This document shows, one piece after another, positions 1 to 10,479 of a DNA stretch of 64,000 nt. A program made the translations under genes and the position numbers. How positions within the stretch are numbered: position 1 is the stretch's first letter; each line of letters begins with the position of its first letter. Location: assembly GCA_014529385.2 (NCBI GenBank), contig CM043947.1, positions 128,888,391-128,952,390 of the forward strand, given 5' to 3'. The notes beneath the pieces are model-generated. The model was not told the origin of the DNA and did not search any database. It saw only the letters and a program-made list of their open reading frames with translations. The stretch comes from Adiantum capillus-veneris (taxonomy: Eukaryota; Streptophyta; Polypodiopsida; Polypodiales; Pteridaceae).

Positions 1-2
1 TC

Positions 3-702
3 AAAGTCAGAATGGCAGACCATCGAGTAGTGCAAGCAACTCGAATGATAGAGAGTATGCCGATAAGGGTGGGCAAAGAAAAGTTTAAAACCAGATTCCT
101 AGTATTAGATGTGCAGGGCGTCTATGGGATGCTACTAGGGCGCCCATGATTGCAAACATCACATGCTATTCACGACTATGCTAATCAGACACTAACAATA
201 CAAGGTGCCAATAACAGAATTCAGATTCATACAAACAATACTAGAAGCTGGAGAAAGGAGCTACGACCTCAAGAGATTTGCCATAAGTATAAAGTGAAGA
301 AAATCGACAGGATGCTAGCAGCCATAGGTATTTTTCCATTAAATGAGATAAATCTTAATGCAATGTTACTCGACAAGGATCAGGCTGAAAGGCAGAAGAA
401 GAAATTTCCAGAACAATTCACTAAACAGAAAGCTAGAGAACGGCCAGTTCAACTGACCCGGAGACTAGCAGAACCAGTAGATTCCAGTACACACTCTGAT
501 GAAGTAACTGGGAATCAGAGTAGCAGTTCAGAGCTTAAGAGACCGTCTTGGGATTATGCTGAGGAGTCAACCGAAAGGAGAGGCGGAGGGCCTAATTGGT
601 TACTTCTAGATGATCAGGAAATAGAGGAATGGAACTTGGGATCTGAGGACAATCCCAGATTAATTAAGGTCAATAAGCATCTAAATCCTAAGATGAAAGA
701 GA
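3..702 (+). pseudogene. Element A protease C-terminal half and protease-RT linker
   Basis: The frame starting at base 3 reads through a flap-like segment to MLLGRP, the hydrophobic-hydrophobic-G-R motif near the end of retropepsins, and is then stopped by TGA at 147-149, where related elements usually have Trp. The same frame continues (150-702) through a basic and acidic linker with a motif resembling PRLIKVNKHLNPKMKE, typical of the segment just before RT in plant Tat/Athila polyproteins. The catalytic aspartate would lie left of the window. After 702 the frame enters the inserted DNA transposon, so the last ~28 codons of the open frame (to 788) are not retroelement protein. Confidence 0.7.
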
Positions 703-1461
703 CCCGGGGGATTCACTCTATATACAAAATGGGATGCCACCTGCGAGCGGACAACTTTGATAAAACCCCTATATACGACTCATATTAGGGAATATGACCC
801 CCCTTTCTACGCTTATACAAAAATCAATGCAAAAAACTACCATACCCTGTCTTACATATAAATTTTAGGTCTCACGTGATCTAACTAAGTAAAACTATCC
901 AAAGAGCGTGTAGCATAGTGACTGACAATGTCTTAAGGAGCCGCTTTTTTTGATAACTAGATGTACCCTCAATGTGTCTTAGTTTGACTTTCAAACTATG
1001 TGCCCGTTCAACCTACACTCTAGCTACTCGTCCAATTTTGACCCATTTAAATTACTCAAAAGATATGGTTATAAAGTTATGTTAGGTTCTCCATGTAAAT
1101 TTGCATCTATATAAATTCTTTATAGATTTCATCCCTCAACAAATGAACTATAATCACAAAACAAGAAATTGATACAAAGCGTGTTAGTTCTTGCATGTAT
1201 CTTTGTAGCTATTGACTCACAAGCTCAAGGGAAGACTTTTTTGGGAAGCCATGATTTTGAAACACAAAAACTTCCTCTCCTTTTTTCCTTTTATCACTTC
1301 TCCCCCCCCCCCAAATATGATACCCCCTCCCTTATTTTTAAGCTTGGGAGATAAATTATTGGGGGCCTACCCCTAACTTATACGCTTATGTAGCTTGTAA
1401 AAAAAAAACCCTCCCCTGCACTTACGTGGTGTGATAAGTTTTCCATGGTGAATCCCCCGGG
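703..1461. mobile_element. 759-bp non-autonomous TIR DNA transposon inserted in element A
   Basis: The ends are perfect 14-bp inverted repeats: CCCGGGGGATTCAC at 703-716 and its complement at 1448-1461. They are flanked by a perfect 8-bp direct repeat GAAAGAGA at 695-702 and 1462-1469. Removing the insert and one copy of the repeat rejoins the linker to the start of the RT region. An 8-bp target duplication is typical of the hAT superfamily, but the terminal bases are not the usual hAT start, so the superfamily is uncertain. No transposase is visible, so it would need a helper. The centre may hold a captured host gene fragment (see 1107-1354). Confidence 0.85.
1107..1354 (+). pseudogene. Possible captured host promoter plus signal-peptide exon inside the TIR transposon
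   Basis: A TATA-like CTATATAAAT (1107-1116) is followed by an A-rich leader and an open frame of about 60 codons from 1169. It begins with a hydrophobic segment, IQSVLVLACIFVAIDSQAQG, that looks like a secretory signal peptide with a cleavage-like end. The first codon is TTG; an ATG may have been lost. Past about codon 40 the frame runs into poly-C and low-complexity DNA. I do not recognise the protein. Small non-autonomous transposons in plants often carry gene pieces; that this is one is inference, and a chance ORF is the main alternative. Confidence 0.25.
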
Positions 1462-1462
1462 G

Positions 1463-2410
1463 AAAGAGAAGACAAGGCATATGTTTCAGCAATATAAAGA
1501 TGTGTTCGCATGGGAACATACTGATCTTAAAGGAGTAGATCCAGAAGTATGTCAACATCGAATACCATTGAAACAGATGCCAGACCAGTACGACTGCAGC
1601 AATATCGAATGAATCCAAATTATGCCAAGAAGGTTAAGGAGGAGATTTAGAATCTTCTAAAACTAGGTTAGTTACTGAAGTAGCTAGTAGTGACTGGTTG
1701 TGGTGGTACCCAAGAAGAATGGAAATCTGAGAGTGTGTGTGGATTATAGGAAGCTGAACGCTAAAACAATTAAAGATCCTTTTCCATTACCATTCACAGA
1801 TATGTTTCTTGATGAAATTGCAGGCTATGAGATGTACAACTTTATGGATGGCTATAGTAGGTACAACCAATTACAAATTGCTCATGAGGATCGGAGTAAA
1901 ACCACTTTCATTACTGAGTGGGGAGCATTTATGTATTTGGTGATGCCATTTGGTCTTTGCAATGCACTGGCCTCTTTTTAGAGATGCATGATGGAAATAT
2001 TCAGTGAATTTCCTCATCGATTCTTGGTCATATTTATGGATGATTTCACTGTCTATTCAACGGAAGAACAACATTTTCTTTTTCTAGAGATGGTTTTCCA
2101 GCGTTGTCAGAAAAAGCGGATCTGTTTAAATCCATTCAAATTAGTTTCTTAGTCTAGAAATAACATCTACTGGGACATGTAGTGTCCCAAAATGGTATAG
2201 AAATGGCCAGTGACAAGATCCAGTGTATCCAACAAGACAAGGCGCCTCGCAATGTGTTAGAGTTAAGTTATTTCTTGGGATATATCAATTTTTATTGGAG
2301 ATTTGTGTATAAGTTTGCTTCACAGGCATTACCTTGTATGAACTTACAAAGAAAACCAGCAAGTTTAGTTGGACCACTGAATGTGAGGAGAGCTTCTAGA
2401 ATATAAAAAA
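1463..2410 (+). pseudogene. Element A reverse transcriptase (decayed)
   Basis: Fragments in shifting frames spell a Ty3/gypsy RT. They are KDVFAWEHTDLKGVD (from ~1481), MNPNYAKKVKEE (~1610), VPKKNGNLRVCVDYRKLNA (1700 on), DGYSRYNQLQIA, MPFGLCNA, then FMDD near 2035 as the catalytic box, and LGHVVSQNGIEMASDKI (~2170) with LGYINFYWRF as the thumb/connection. Stops near 1650 and at 1979-1981 and several frameshifts break it. The RT copies element RNA into DNA in the cytoplasmic particle; this copy cannot be made as one protein. Confidence 0.8.
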
Positions 2411-2977
2411 TGCGATTATCAGTAACCAACTCTTCGACAACCAAACTCTGATGTCATCTTTCATGTACATGTGGATGCTTCAGGATTGGCGATGGGAGCC
2501 ATCCTAGCTCAACCAGAGGGAAGAACTGATTATCCTGTATACTTTGTCAGTCGCGCAGGTTCAGTCAAGCTGAACAAAGTTATACAACGATTGAAAGAGA
2601 AGCTCTCGGAATGGTTTTTCGGTGCTACTATGTTCAAACACTCCTTGTTGGGAAAGCTATTTCATTTTTATGTGGATCATCAGGCCTTATTGTTTCTCAT
2701 CAACAAAGCCATTATTCAAGGCAGACTGATAAGGTGGATGATGTTCCTAATGGAATTTGAATTCAGAATTTTTCATAAGCTTGGAAAAAACCACTGTGGT
2801 GCTGATTTCCTGTCTAAAAGCACCGCAGGCTATTTTGAAGTGTCTTTAAGAGACGAACCAGTGGATGCTGAATTATTTCAGGTAACAGCAGCTGATGAGC
2901 CAATTTATCCAGAATTGTATAAAGTATATAAGTTTCTCTTCAAGGGAGAATTCCCAGCTAACTGGACTCAGAATTAG
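2411..2977 (+). pseudogene. Element A RNase H domain (decayed)
   Basis: The open frame 2471-2977 starts at DASGLAMGAILAQPEG, the first catalytic-Asp strand of a Ty3/gypsy RNase H. It continues through YFVSRAG, FYVDHQALLFLI (conserved Asp strand) and HKLGKNHCGADFLSKS, where the usual V/MADHLSR motif has become GADFLSKS. The expected glutamate motif around 2600 reads LKEKLSEW, also altered. RNase H removes the RNA strand after minus-strand synthesis. The RT part upstream is in another frame, and TAG at 2975-2977 ends it before integrase. Confidence 0.75.
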
Positions 2978-4238
2978 AAGAAGGCTCTGATTATTAAGAG
3001 TCTGAAGTTCCACCATCATTGGCGGCTCACTTTACAAACTAGGAGTGGATGGGGTTCCTCGTAGATGTGTGCCTATGCAGGGTAGAATGCAAGTGATTTC
3101 AGAGGCACATAATGGGGATTCGGAAGGCTGGTTTGTGGTGACAAACATTGATCTCTAACGTCAGAATCTTTTGTAAAACCTGTGATACATGCCAAAGAAT
3201 GGGCAGACCCATAGCAGCAAACATGACTCCTTTAACACCAGTTCAGCCCTTATGTGTTTTTATGAAATGGGGTCTAGATTTTATTAGTCCATTCAAGAAA
3301 ATCACTCCCAGAAAGAATAGGTATATATTGATGGCCACTTGTTATGTGACCAAGTGGGTGGAAGCTAAGGCTCTTCTCGACAACACATCACGATCCACTG
3401 CCATGTTTTTATTTGAAAATATTGTCTGCCGATATGGATGTTCTGTGGAAATTGTATATGACCAAGGTACACACTTTAATAATGATACTATGGACATTCT
3501 CATGGATATGCTTTCTGTCAAGCATCGGAGATCAACACCATATTATCATAGATGTAATGGGCAAGCAGAAAGCAGCAACAATACTGTCAAGACCATTCTC
3601 ACTAAGATTGTGTAGAAGGAGCCACATCAGTGGGACTTGAAACTTCAGACTACTTTATGGGCATATAGAACAACTTATAAGGTTACTACAAGATTAACAC
3701 CATTCAGAATGGTCTATGGTACTGAAACTGTTGTACCCATGGAATTTGTCATTCCCAGTCTCAGGATGGCAGTTGAATATGGGATGGATTTTAATCACAA
3801 TTTGAAACAGAGATTGGAAGAGTTGATGTAGCTAGATGAGATAAGGCAGAGATCTATGCTGGAACAAGAAATTGTTCAGCAAGGAAGGAAACACTGGCAT
3901 GGCAGACGGATCAAAGTCAGGGAATTTTAGAAGGGAGATCTAGTTGTGCTGTATCAATCGAAACTGGGCCCTAATAAACCCAACTTAATGATAGCTTGGG
4001 CAGGTCCATATGAAGTTGACCGGGTGTTTTCCAATGGCACAGTACGACTAAAGGACTTATCTAGATTGTTGTTACCAGGAGTGTATAATGGGGCCAAAAT
4101 CAAGCTTTATTATTCAGAAGATAAAGAGACTTCCAGAAATGAGGATAGTGGTCCTCTGGGAACTGATGATCAAGAAACTTCTAAATCGGTTATTTTAAAC
4201 CTTTTTCATGTACAACCAGTTCCAAAGGCAATTCAATG
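2978..4238 (+). pseudogene. Element A integrase (decayed)
   Basis: From about 3090 the zinc-binding region is partly seen (SEAHNGDSEG, then CKTCDTCQRMGRP). The core holds WGLDFISPF (first Asp), VYDQGTHFNN (second Asp, in an altered context) and CNGQAESSNN (Glu). The C-terminal part has WAYRTTYKVTTRLTPF, MVYGTETVVPMEFVIPS and WAGPYEVDRVFSNGTV, a GPY/F-type module. Stops at 3613-3615, 3829-3831 and ~3930 interrupt one continuous frame. Many stretches parallel element D (43879-45141), showing the two are related families. The last readable part (3946-4239) ends in TGA. Confidence 0.8.
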
Positions 4239-4529
4239 ATCCAAAATATGTCAACACGACGAATCCATTGCAGTTCCAGAGTCCGTCCAATGTCCAAACC
4301 ACTATCAGTTTGTATTTGAAAAGGGCCAGTCGGGCTATCAGTGAGAATCATTTCCAAGATTGAGGACAACATTAGCCAATGCATGTATGCCACGTCAATT
4401 GCGGTGCACAGACCTCTAGGAACAATAAGTAGTGGATCTTTTATGGCATGAGCGCGTATAACAGTAAGACGAGTGAGTGTTTTTCCACGCAAATCCCCTA
4501 TGCGATATTTAGCAAGCTGTTGTCCATTT

Positions 4530-5235
4530 CCCATCGCCAAGCTCTGAAGTTTCCTCTCTACAACCGCAAACCTCTTCGTCTGAGGAAGCTGGGGATTACT
4601 ATTCTTCTCTACCAGCCACATCGGGTTACGGAATTGAGGAGTCAAGTAAGTCTTCTTCTTATTCTCACACTACCTCATCATCTTCACAGTGCATGGGTTA
4701 AAAGAAAATGTCAGAGAAGTTAATCTGGCTATTGGACTTGCATGTGGTGGTACAAGCCACCGGCATTGAGTTTGACATAGCTATCATGAGACAATTCATT
4801 GATTCCTTCAATGGAGAAGATGGAAGTGTTATGGTCTATGGTAGGAAGGTGTCTATCACACCAGAAAATATTGCATTTGCATTCAGGATGCCGAATGAGC
4901 CCAAGCCGTCTGTGACCAATACAAAACAAATTAGTGCAGCCTTCAAAGAGGATGATGCTGCCAAAAAGAAACACAAAGCCAATGGGCAAGGGGTTCCAGT
5001 AGCAAGTATGGATAATCCTGTTGCTTACCATTTTGTGGCTGAGGTGGTAAGTCTCAAAAACAACCCAACTTATGTCTCACAGAAGTTGTTTGCTATGTTA
5101 CTGGCGAAAAGACTAGATGCTATAGTACTAATCAATTTATGCCATATTTTATCACATAATGTGCTTCAGCAAACTACCAAGATGAAATCCCATACTATTT
5201 TCAAAGCATGGTATGTGTGGCAGTTTCTTTACTGA
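4530..5235 (+). pseudogene. Element A extra 3' ORF, part 1 (Ser-rich head plus conserved-looking domain)
   Basis: After integrase a sense-strand region starts with a Ser-rich stretch (about 4545-4695). It is followed by the frame 4708-5235: MSEKLIWLLDLH, then IAIMRQFIDSFNGEDGSV, MVYGRKVSITPENIAFAFRM. The pattern (short helix, then a V-x-G-K/R-x-V strand, then an I-N/A-x-x-F/L helix) recalls the putative plant transposon protein / Athila ORF domain, in which a VRGK-like strand precedes an IN-x-x-L helix. That match is from memory and weak. The role is unknown; Athila-like elements often carry such an extra ORF here. Base 5235 ends in a stop, and later parts continue in other frames. Confidence 0.5.
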
Positions 5236-6735
5236 GAAACGTCTCCAAAATCAGGTAAGGATGGCTTGGAGCTAGAAAGCCTTTCCCGTCACTAACAATG
5301 TGGAAGTGTCATCAGATGAAGAAACCCCAGACACTTAGTTAACTCTCACTGACCAAAAGAGGAAGGGCACACAAGAGGAAGCTGGTAGTTCCAAAAGATG
5401 CCAAATTACACTGGCCAAGAGTAATTCTTCTCTTACCCAGCTTGAAAGACAAACCAAAACAGTGGCTACTACACAGACTCCAGTGGAACAGACTCTAGCT
5501 GACCAGCCAGCCCAGTTTCAACTTCCAACCACTGGTGGAACTAACCAACCAGCAGAGCAAGAATCAGTGACCACCAGTATGAGATATAACCAGCCAGGCC
5601 AAACCAGTGTGGAGCAACTGATGGTTCAGGTTAAGGGAAAAGACCAGCAATTTCCAGTCCCAGTGGGAAGATTTCTATTTCTTATTGTGAACCAGCCCTG
5701 AATCTGACCAAGAACGATCGGGTTACAACAGCTGCACACTCAACCTCTTAAGGGACGGCTATTCCTGAATAAGCTGAGGACACAACACTACCCTATACGG
5801 CTCCTATCATAGTTTATGAGCCAGAAGTCAATGACCCAGCAACTGTGCATGATGGATGTTCAATTATTATTCAGCCTTCCTGGAACACTATTGTGAATGC
5901 TATTAGCCAAATGTTGGATGCTTCAGTGCCTAATACTGAAGTAAACCAGTTAAAGGCTAAATTGTTGGAGACTGAAAAGAAAGTTACAAAGCTGGAAAAG
6001 GAGAAAGTGGAACATTCGCTGCGGCACAGTGTCCTCAAAAATCAATCAGCCAGGACTATTCAGACAATGGAAACTAAGCTGTCAAAGATGGAGTCTGACA
6101 TAAGGGTGCTAAGAGAGAAAAAGGTAGAGTCCATCAGAGTTGCTAATTGGTTTGAGACCATGTTGCAAATGAAGAGAGCTAAGTTCAACTCATTAATGAT
6201 CACTCACACTGCATTGAAAGCTACTTTAATTGAAAGATATACCTACAATAATTTGGCTGATATCTTGAATCCAGAAGGAACAGCTGTCTTCAATCTAGAT
6301 AATCTGAGGGCACTTATGGAGACAATGCAGAGTGATTTACAGGATAAGCTCTTTGAATACAATAATGCTTTGACCAATCAGGCTATCCTGGACTATATTG
6401 AGCAGTAGAATAATCTCCAAGAGGATGAGGATGAAGCAGCAGAAGAGGAAGAGCAGGAGGATGAACTAGTAGTAAGGGATAATGATAATTATTTTCCTCC
6501 ATCTCCACCTCCAAGATCTGGTATTGGGGGAGCAGGAGCCACAGGAGGAGATCAGCCCAATACAGAACAACCAGATCAACATAGGGGCCAGTCATTGGCT
6601 GATCAGCAGGCTGGAGATCATCAAACTAACACTATAACTTCACTAGCACACCAGTCACAGCACAGTGTGGATGTGAAAGAGAAAGGAAAAGTTCTGACCA
6701 AGATTCTGAAAGACGACGAGCGCCATTCGTTGTAG
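5236..6735 (+). pseudogene. Element A extra 3' ORF, part 2 (Pro/Gln-rich, coiled coil, acidic tail)
   Basis: This stretch holds three composition blocks. Bases 5462-5701 encode a Thr/Gln/Pro-rich segment with repeated DQPAQ- and NQPAEQ-like words. Bases 5845-6408 encode 187 residues whose centre (about residues 33-110) is a heptad-like coiled coil rich in Leu, Lys and Glu, for example NQLKAKLLETEKKVTKLEKE. After TAG at 6406-6408 the same frame gives an acidic run (EDEDEAAEEEEQEDE) and a Pro/Gly/Gln-rich stretch to about 6735. Such a layout suggests a structural or oligomerising protein. I recognise no family. Confidence 0.5.
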
Positions 6736-6779
6736 CTCATCATACTGAACAAGGGATTAAGACATCAGCAAGCTCCTAT

Positions 6780-8032
6780 AACAAGGTAGTATTTGGAGGA
6801 TGATGTACGCTTCTTTCTGATCTGGAACAATTTTAGCGGCTCTATGTTGGTGCCAGGGAAATGGTCCAACATTGGAAATCGGCTTCTTTCCATGATCAAA
6901 GTGTGTGTCAACTACCTAAACATCCTATCAAAATTCAAGTGCTAGAAAGAGTACCTGAATGGGTACTAACATCTGATGATAACCTAGTTAATTCACATTG
7001 GCAGTGGCAGTCTACTGCAAATTGTCATTCTTTGGCTATTGAATTAGAGCTTTTGCTGGGAAACAGGCCAACATATCAGTGTATGAAGGAGGTCGGAAGT
7101 CATATGAAAGAAGTATTACTGCAAATGAAAATTTCCAGAGGAGTTCTGGATCAAAGGGTCAAAGCTATCATTGAAGATCAGGCTACCAACAGTAAAGGGC
7201 CTCAAACTCTAATGACAGCTGGGGAACAAGCCACATATCTCAGAAGACTGTTTCAGCTGGTTAAGGTTACTAGGAAGATGATGCAGCAGGAAAACCATGC
7301 TGTCTTAACCTTTATGGAGCTGGTACCCGATTCTTCAGTCCTTCTGTATGATGTACCAGCTAGAGAGGTTGAGCTACCTAGGTTTTTCCCATCACTGTAT
7401 CCTCAACATCAAGAGCCAGTGGATCGACTCGCATATTACAATATCACTGATGAGCTTCAGGATTGGTATGAGCGATCCACTATTGAATGGAAAACTTGGC
7501 AAACACTACTCAATGATGCTCTCCATCTACATGATCTTGGGGCATTAAAGGGTGAGCTGGAAAGGATTAAGCTATGTATGTCACAATGGAATATCCATCT
7601 TAGAGGTCTCACCAAGATCACAAACCAGCTATTGTAACTTACTGTAGAATACTCTAAAGTCCCTGAAAAAGATATTACGGCTAATTAGGCATGGGACCAC
7701 AGTACAGAGAAATGGTTGAAATTCTCTTTGAAGCTAGGATTAAAACCAATTAGCCTCTGCTAGAAGGATGGATCCACATAGCTTCGCACTATCACAAACT
7801 GGCCAGAACCCGTTTGACAAAAGGCAAATGCACGCTCTATGATCCCGACACCAAAACCTATCATCCTCTCACGTCTTATGAATTGAAGATGACTACAGGG
7901 AGGCGAGATCACCTTGAGCAGGAGGCTATTTACAAACTCATCCAGAAGGACAATGCTGGCACTAGGACTTCTAATACACCAACACAATCAAAGGGCAAGA
8001 GGAAGTGGGTGCAGTGGAAGGATACTAGGTAG
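6780..8032 (+). pseudogene. Element A extra 3' ORF, part 3 (unrecognised helical region)
   Basis: The best frame is 6861-7637 (258 residues), mostly predicted-helical by eye, with Trp/Tyr-rich patches such as LAYYNITDELQDWYER. It continues in broken form to about 8032, where KGKCTLYDPDTKTYHPLTSY and TPTQSKGKRKWVQWKD precede the polypurine tract. No catalytic motif or zinc finger is visible. With parts 1 and 2 it makes an extra coding region of roughly 1,100 codons, larger than the integrase. It ends ~10 bp before the polypurine tract, so it lies wholly inside the element. Confidence 0.45.
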
Positions 8033-8040
8033 TCCATTTC

Positions 8041-8053
8041 AAAAGGGGAAGGA
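8041..8053 (+). promoter_or_regulatory. Polypurine tract of element A
   Basis: The all-purine run AAAAGGGGAAGGA abuts TGTTGGG, the start of the 3' LTR. It would prime plus-strand DNA synthesis. Confidence 0.8.
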
Positions 8054-8068
8054 TGTTGGGAAATCGAT

Positions 8069-8200
8069 TTCAGAATCAGACGGTGGATTTTCCCAATACA
8101 TTTCAGAATGAGACGGTGGATTTTCCCAGCAAGGTTCAAAATCAAACAGAGGATTTTCCCAGCAGGGTTCAGAATCAGACGCTGGATTTTTCCAGTAGGG
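8069..8200. repeat. Four tandem copies of a 33-bp unit in the U3 region
   Basis: Units start at 8069, 8102, 8135 and 8168, each like TTCAGAATCAGACGGTGGAT followed by TTTCCCA and a variable end. Because 33 is a multiple of 3, open frames on both strands here are by-products of the repeat. Confidence 0.9.
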
Positions 8201-9200
8201 TGTGGAAATTTTCAAGTTGGACACCCTTGTAATTACAATTATAGGGGTGTCAAGCACTCAACAAGCATGAAGTATGGCATAAAGCTAGCAATACCAAAAG
8301 GAAGCAAAAAGAGAAAGTGGGATGGTGGGTTCTGCGCTATGAGCGAGGGGGCTTCAGTCCCTCTATGGCATAGCACAATCCTCCATGTGTGTCTACTGTT
8401 GGAATACAAGGACGAAAAGGGTGCAATGGAGATGAGTCAGAAAGTGAAGAAGAGTCCGACAACTCTTCCAATGGAGAGGAGGAAAAATAAGTGCAGCGGG
8501 GGGGGCTAGGGGTGGCACGACAGGAGAAGGAGCTACATGTTGCATGAGGGGGATGAGTAACACTTTGCGCGAGCAATGGCGAGGAGAAACAACGAGCCTA
8601 CGACTGGGTTTAGAAAAAACATTGCTCTATCTACTTCTTTAACTTGTGACCAAACTCTATTAAAAAATAAGGTGGTAAACTCGTTGAATTCATTAGGATA
8701 GCACACATGCGGCCTAGAATAGTTACGACATCATAGAAATGTTATTTCCTCAAACTTCCATGGTCTAGATGGACTTAGCCCCTCCAAGATGTTGGCCACG
8801 AAGAGGATCCTTTGGGTAACTAGGTAGTAGACTAAGATATGGCTCCCTTACATAATTAACATGACAAACCAATTCAGCAACTAAGAATGGCCATGTGCCG
8901 CCCTCTAAGAACCGCCATGTGCCACCCCCACCCATAGAATCAAGAATGAGCAATCTGCCAATCCTTTCTATCAAGAAGTGGGCAAGGAAGTTTCTCAGCA
9001 CCTAGAAAGAATCATACAGTGGATTTATTTTCAGAAATTTTGGAGCCATACCCAAATTCAAGAAAGGAGGGAAGGATGTAGAAGGCAAAGACAGTCTCAA
9101 CAGGCGAGAACGGTCTCAATAAGCGGGAACTATCTTTTGAAGCCGAAGGATAGAACAATCAGAAATTACCATGGCAATTACCACAGTAACTGTGAAGGGC

Positions 9201-9209
9201 TATAAATAG
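9201..9209 (+). promoter_or_regulatory. TATA box of element A LTR promoter
   Basis: TATAAATAG followed by GGCCC lies ~350 bp before the proposed LTR end, a position that suits the U3/R boundary. It would start element RNA in the 5' LTR; here in the 3' LTR it points into flanking DNA. Confidence 0.6.
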
Positions 9210-9599
9210 GGCCCATTACATCATAATTGGGCTGCTTGTCGGGAGGGGAATCGCAGGCTTATCTGTAGTGTAATCATCTGTTATCTTTCTCACTAGTCTT
9301 GAGTTACAATCACCTACTTGTAATTCTACTCTGTAATCATTACCACAGTAGTCAGTTGTGCTTCAGTCAGTACACCATGTACTCGTTCATCATAAACACT
9401 GAGTTAAAATATGAATCTGAATCTGAAATAATTTTCCACTCAATCACTTTTTTCTCGTTCCAGTAGAATATTTCAGTTAAGTCAAATATCCCAATTCAGT
9501 TCCTATCTTCACTGACTAAACTGACGACGTACCAGTAGCTGTAAATTCTAACACTGGAATCCTCTATCTAAAGAGATCAGCTCCAATTCCATTACTCTC

Positions 9600-10470
9600 A
9601 GAAGATCTCTCACTGTGTTCATCTCTTGGCATAGTTTCTAGTCCTTGGCCCAATATCCAATCCCTTATGGAATACCCTTGATATTTGGTTTGTTCTACCT
9701 CCTTAGGAGTCATCATAGCAAAGTTGTTATTATAACAATCCCTAAAGAGTTAGGTTGGTAGATTTGATGATCCCTTATCTTTGATCTTGAAGATATAGAT
9801 GATCTTCATGGGCGTTAGTTGTCCCGATTAAGCATGGGAAGTCCATAGAAGATCTTTTACATTTCTATCCTCCCAGCAATAAACTCCAATCCTAGGATTA
9901 TACCTACTAAGCCGTTTCAAAGGATTCAAATCAACTTGATCGTATCCCTCAAATTCCAAAGTTAGTGGCCCTTCTTTAGTTGCCATATTTGGAGTTATGG
10001 TGTTTACTTCTAGCCCCCATTTGTCTATCATGTCAAGGTTTTCAACTTGTAAATACCGAGTTTCGTTTCTATCCATTTACATTTTTCCTTATTTGTTTGC
10101 CCTGATCTCCTCTTCAAACTCAATACCATGGTCATCAATGCGAATAGCATACTCTTTGTTAGGATCCAGGTAAACCTAAGCTCCATGGCAATTAGTCTTA
10201 TAAAATGAGAGTATATGCTTATAGCGCATTGTCGTTCTGGTTTCTAAGTGAGTCGAATAGGAAGACATTTCAAATGTTGAATCTGAGAAAGTGTCGAAGA
10301 CTTCTTTAAGGATAGTGTGCAAAGAATTGCCTTGATTCACGCTTTCTTCAGTGGATACTCTTCTGGAGGTCTCTCAAAATATTCCTTGATTTTCTAGTAC
10401 ACGACCAGATCTAAGGTTCATAAAGACTTGTGGAGCCTTGGATAGAGTACTTACCGTCGGATTGACTTGC
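9600..10470 (-). pseudogene. Degenerate minus-strand reading frame, unrecognised
   Basis: Reading the minus strand from about 10470 to 9600, one frame stays protein-like for roughly 280 codons with only about six stops. The clearest open part (10076-9828) begins MDRNETRYLQVENLDMIDKW and includes LEFEGYDQVDLNPLKRL. Upstream pieces in the same frame include HLETRTTMRYKHI and YAIRIDDHGIEFEEEIRA. The stop density is far below chance for this AT content, so it is likely an old coding sequence. I do not recognise the family; a retroelement or endogenous pararetrovirus remnant is possible but not shown. It starts ~50 bp beyond the LTR of element A. Confidence 0.4.
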
Positions 10471-10479
10471 TATCAATTT

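Larger units (their letters stand above)
1..9553 (+). mobile_element. Element A: Ty3/gypsy LTR retrotransposon, Tat/Athila-like, 5'-truncated by the window edge
   Basis: In order it shows a protease C-terminal half, RT, RNase H, integrase, a long extra coding region, a polypurine tract and a 3' LTR. The protease-RT-RNase H-integrase order is that of Ty3/gypsy. The RT motif DGYSRYNQ resembles the DGYSGYNQ of Tat/Athila elements, not the chromovirus type DLRSGYHQ. The extra 3' coding region also fits that lineage. The 5' LTR, primer site and gag lie left of the window. Coding parts carry many stops and frameshifts, so the copy is dead. A small DNA transposon at 703-1461 interrupts it. Clade assignment rests on motif recall, not on a tree. 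Confidence 0.82.
8054..9553 (+). repeat. 3' LTR of element A (~1.5 kb)
   Basis: It begins TGTTGGG directly after the polypurine tract and is proposed to end at TTCTAACA (9546-9553), giving imperfect short inverted ends (TGTTGG / CTAACA). It holds a 33-bp tandem repeat at its start and a good TATA box near 9201, as expected for U3. The 5' partner is outside the window, so the right end is inferred from the terminal motif alone. Confidence 0.65.

Noticed and set aside
8039-8257. ORFs on both strands with repeated peptides such as GGFSQ
   Set aside because: They come from the 33-bp repeat in the LTR.
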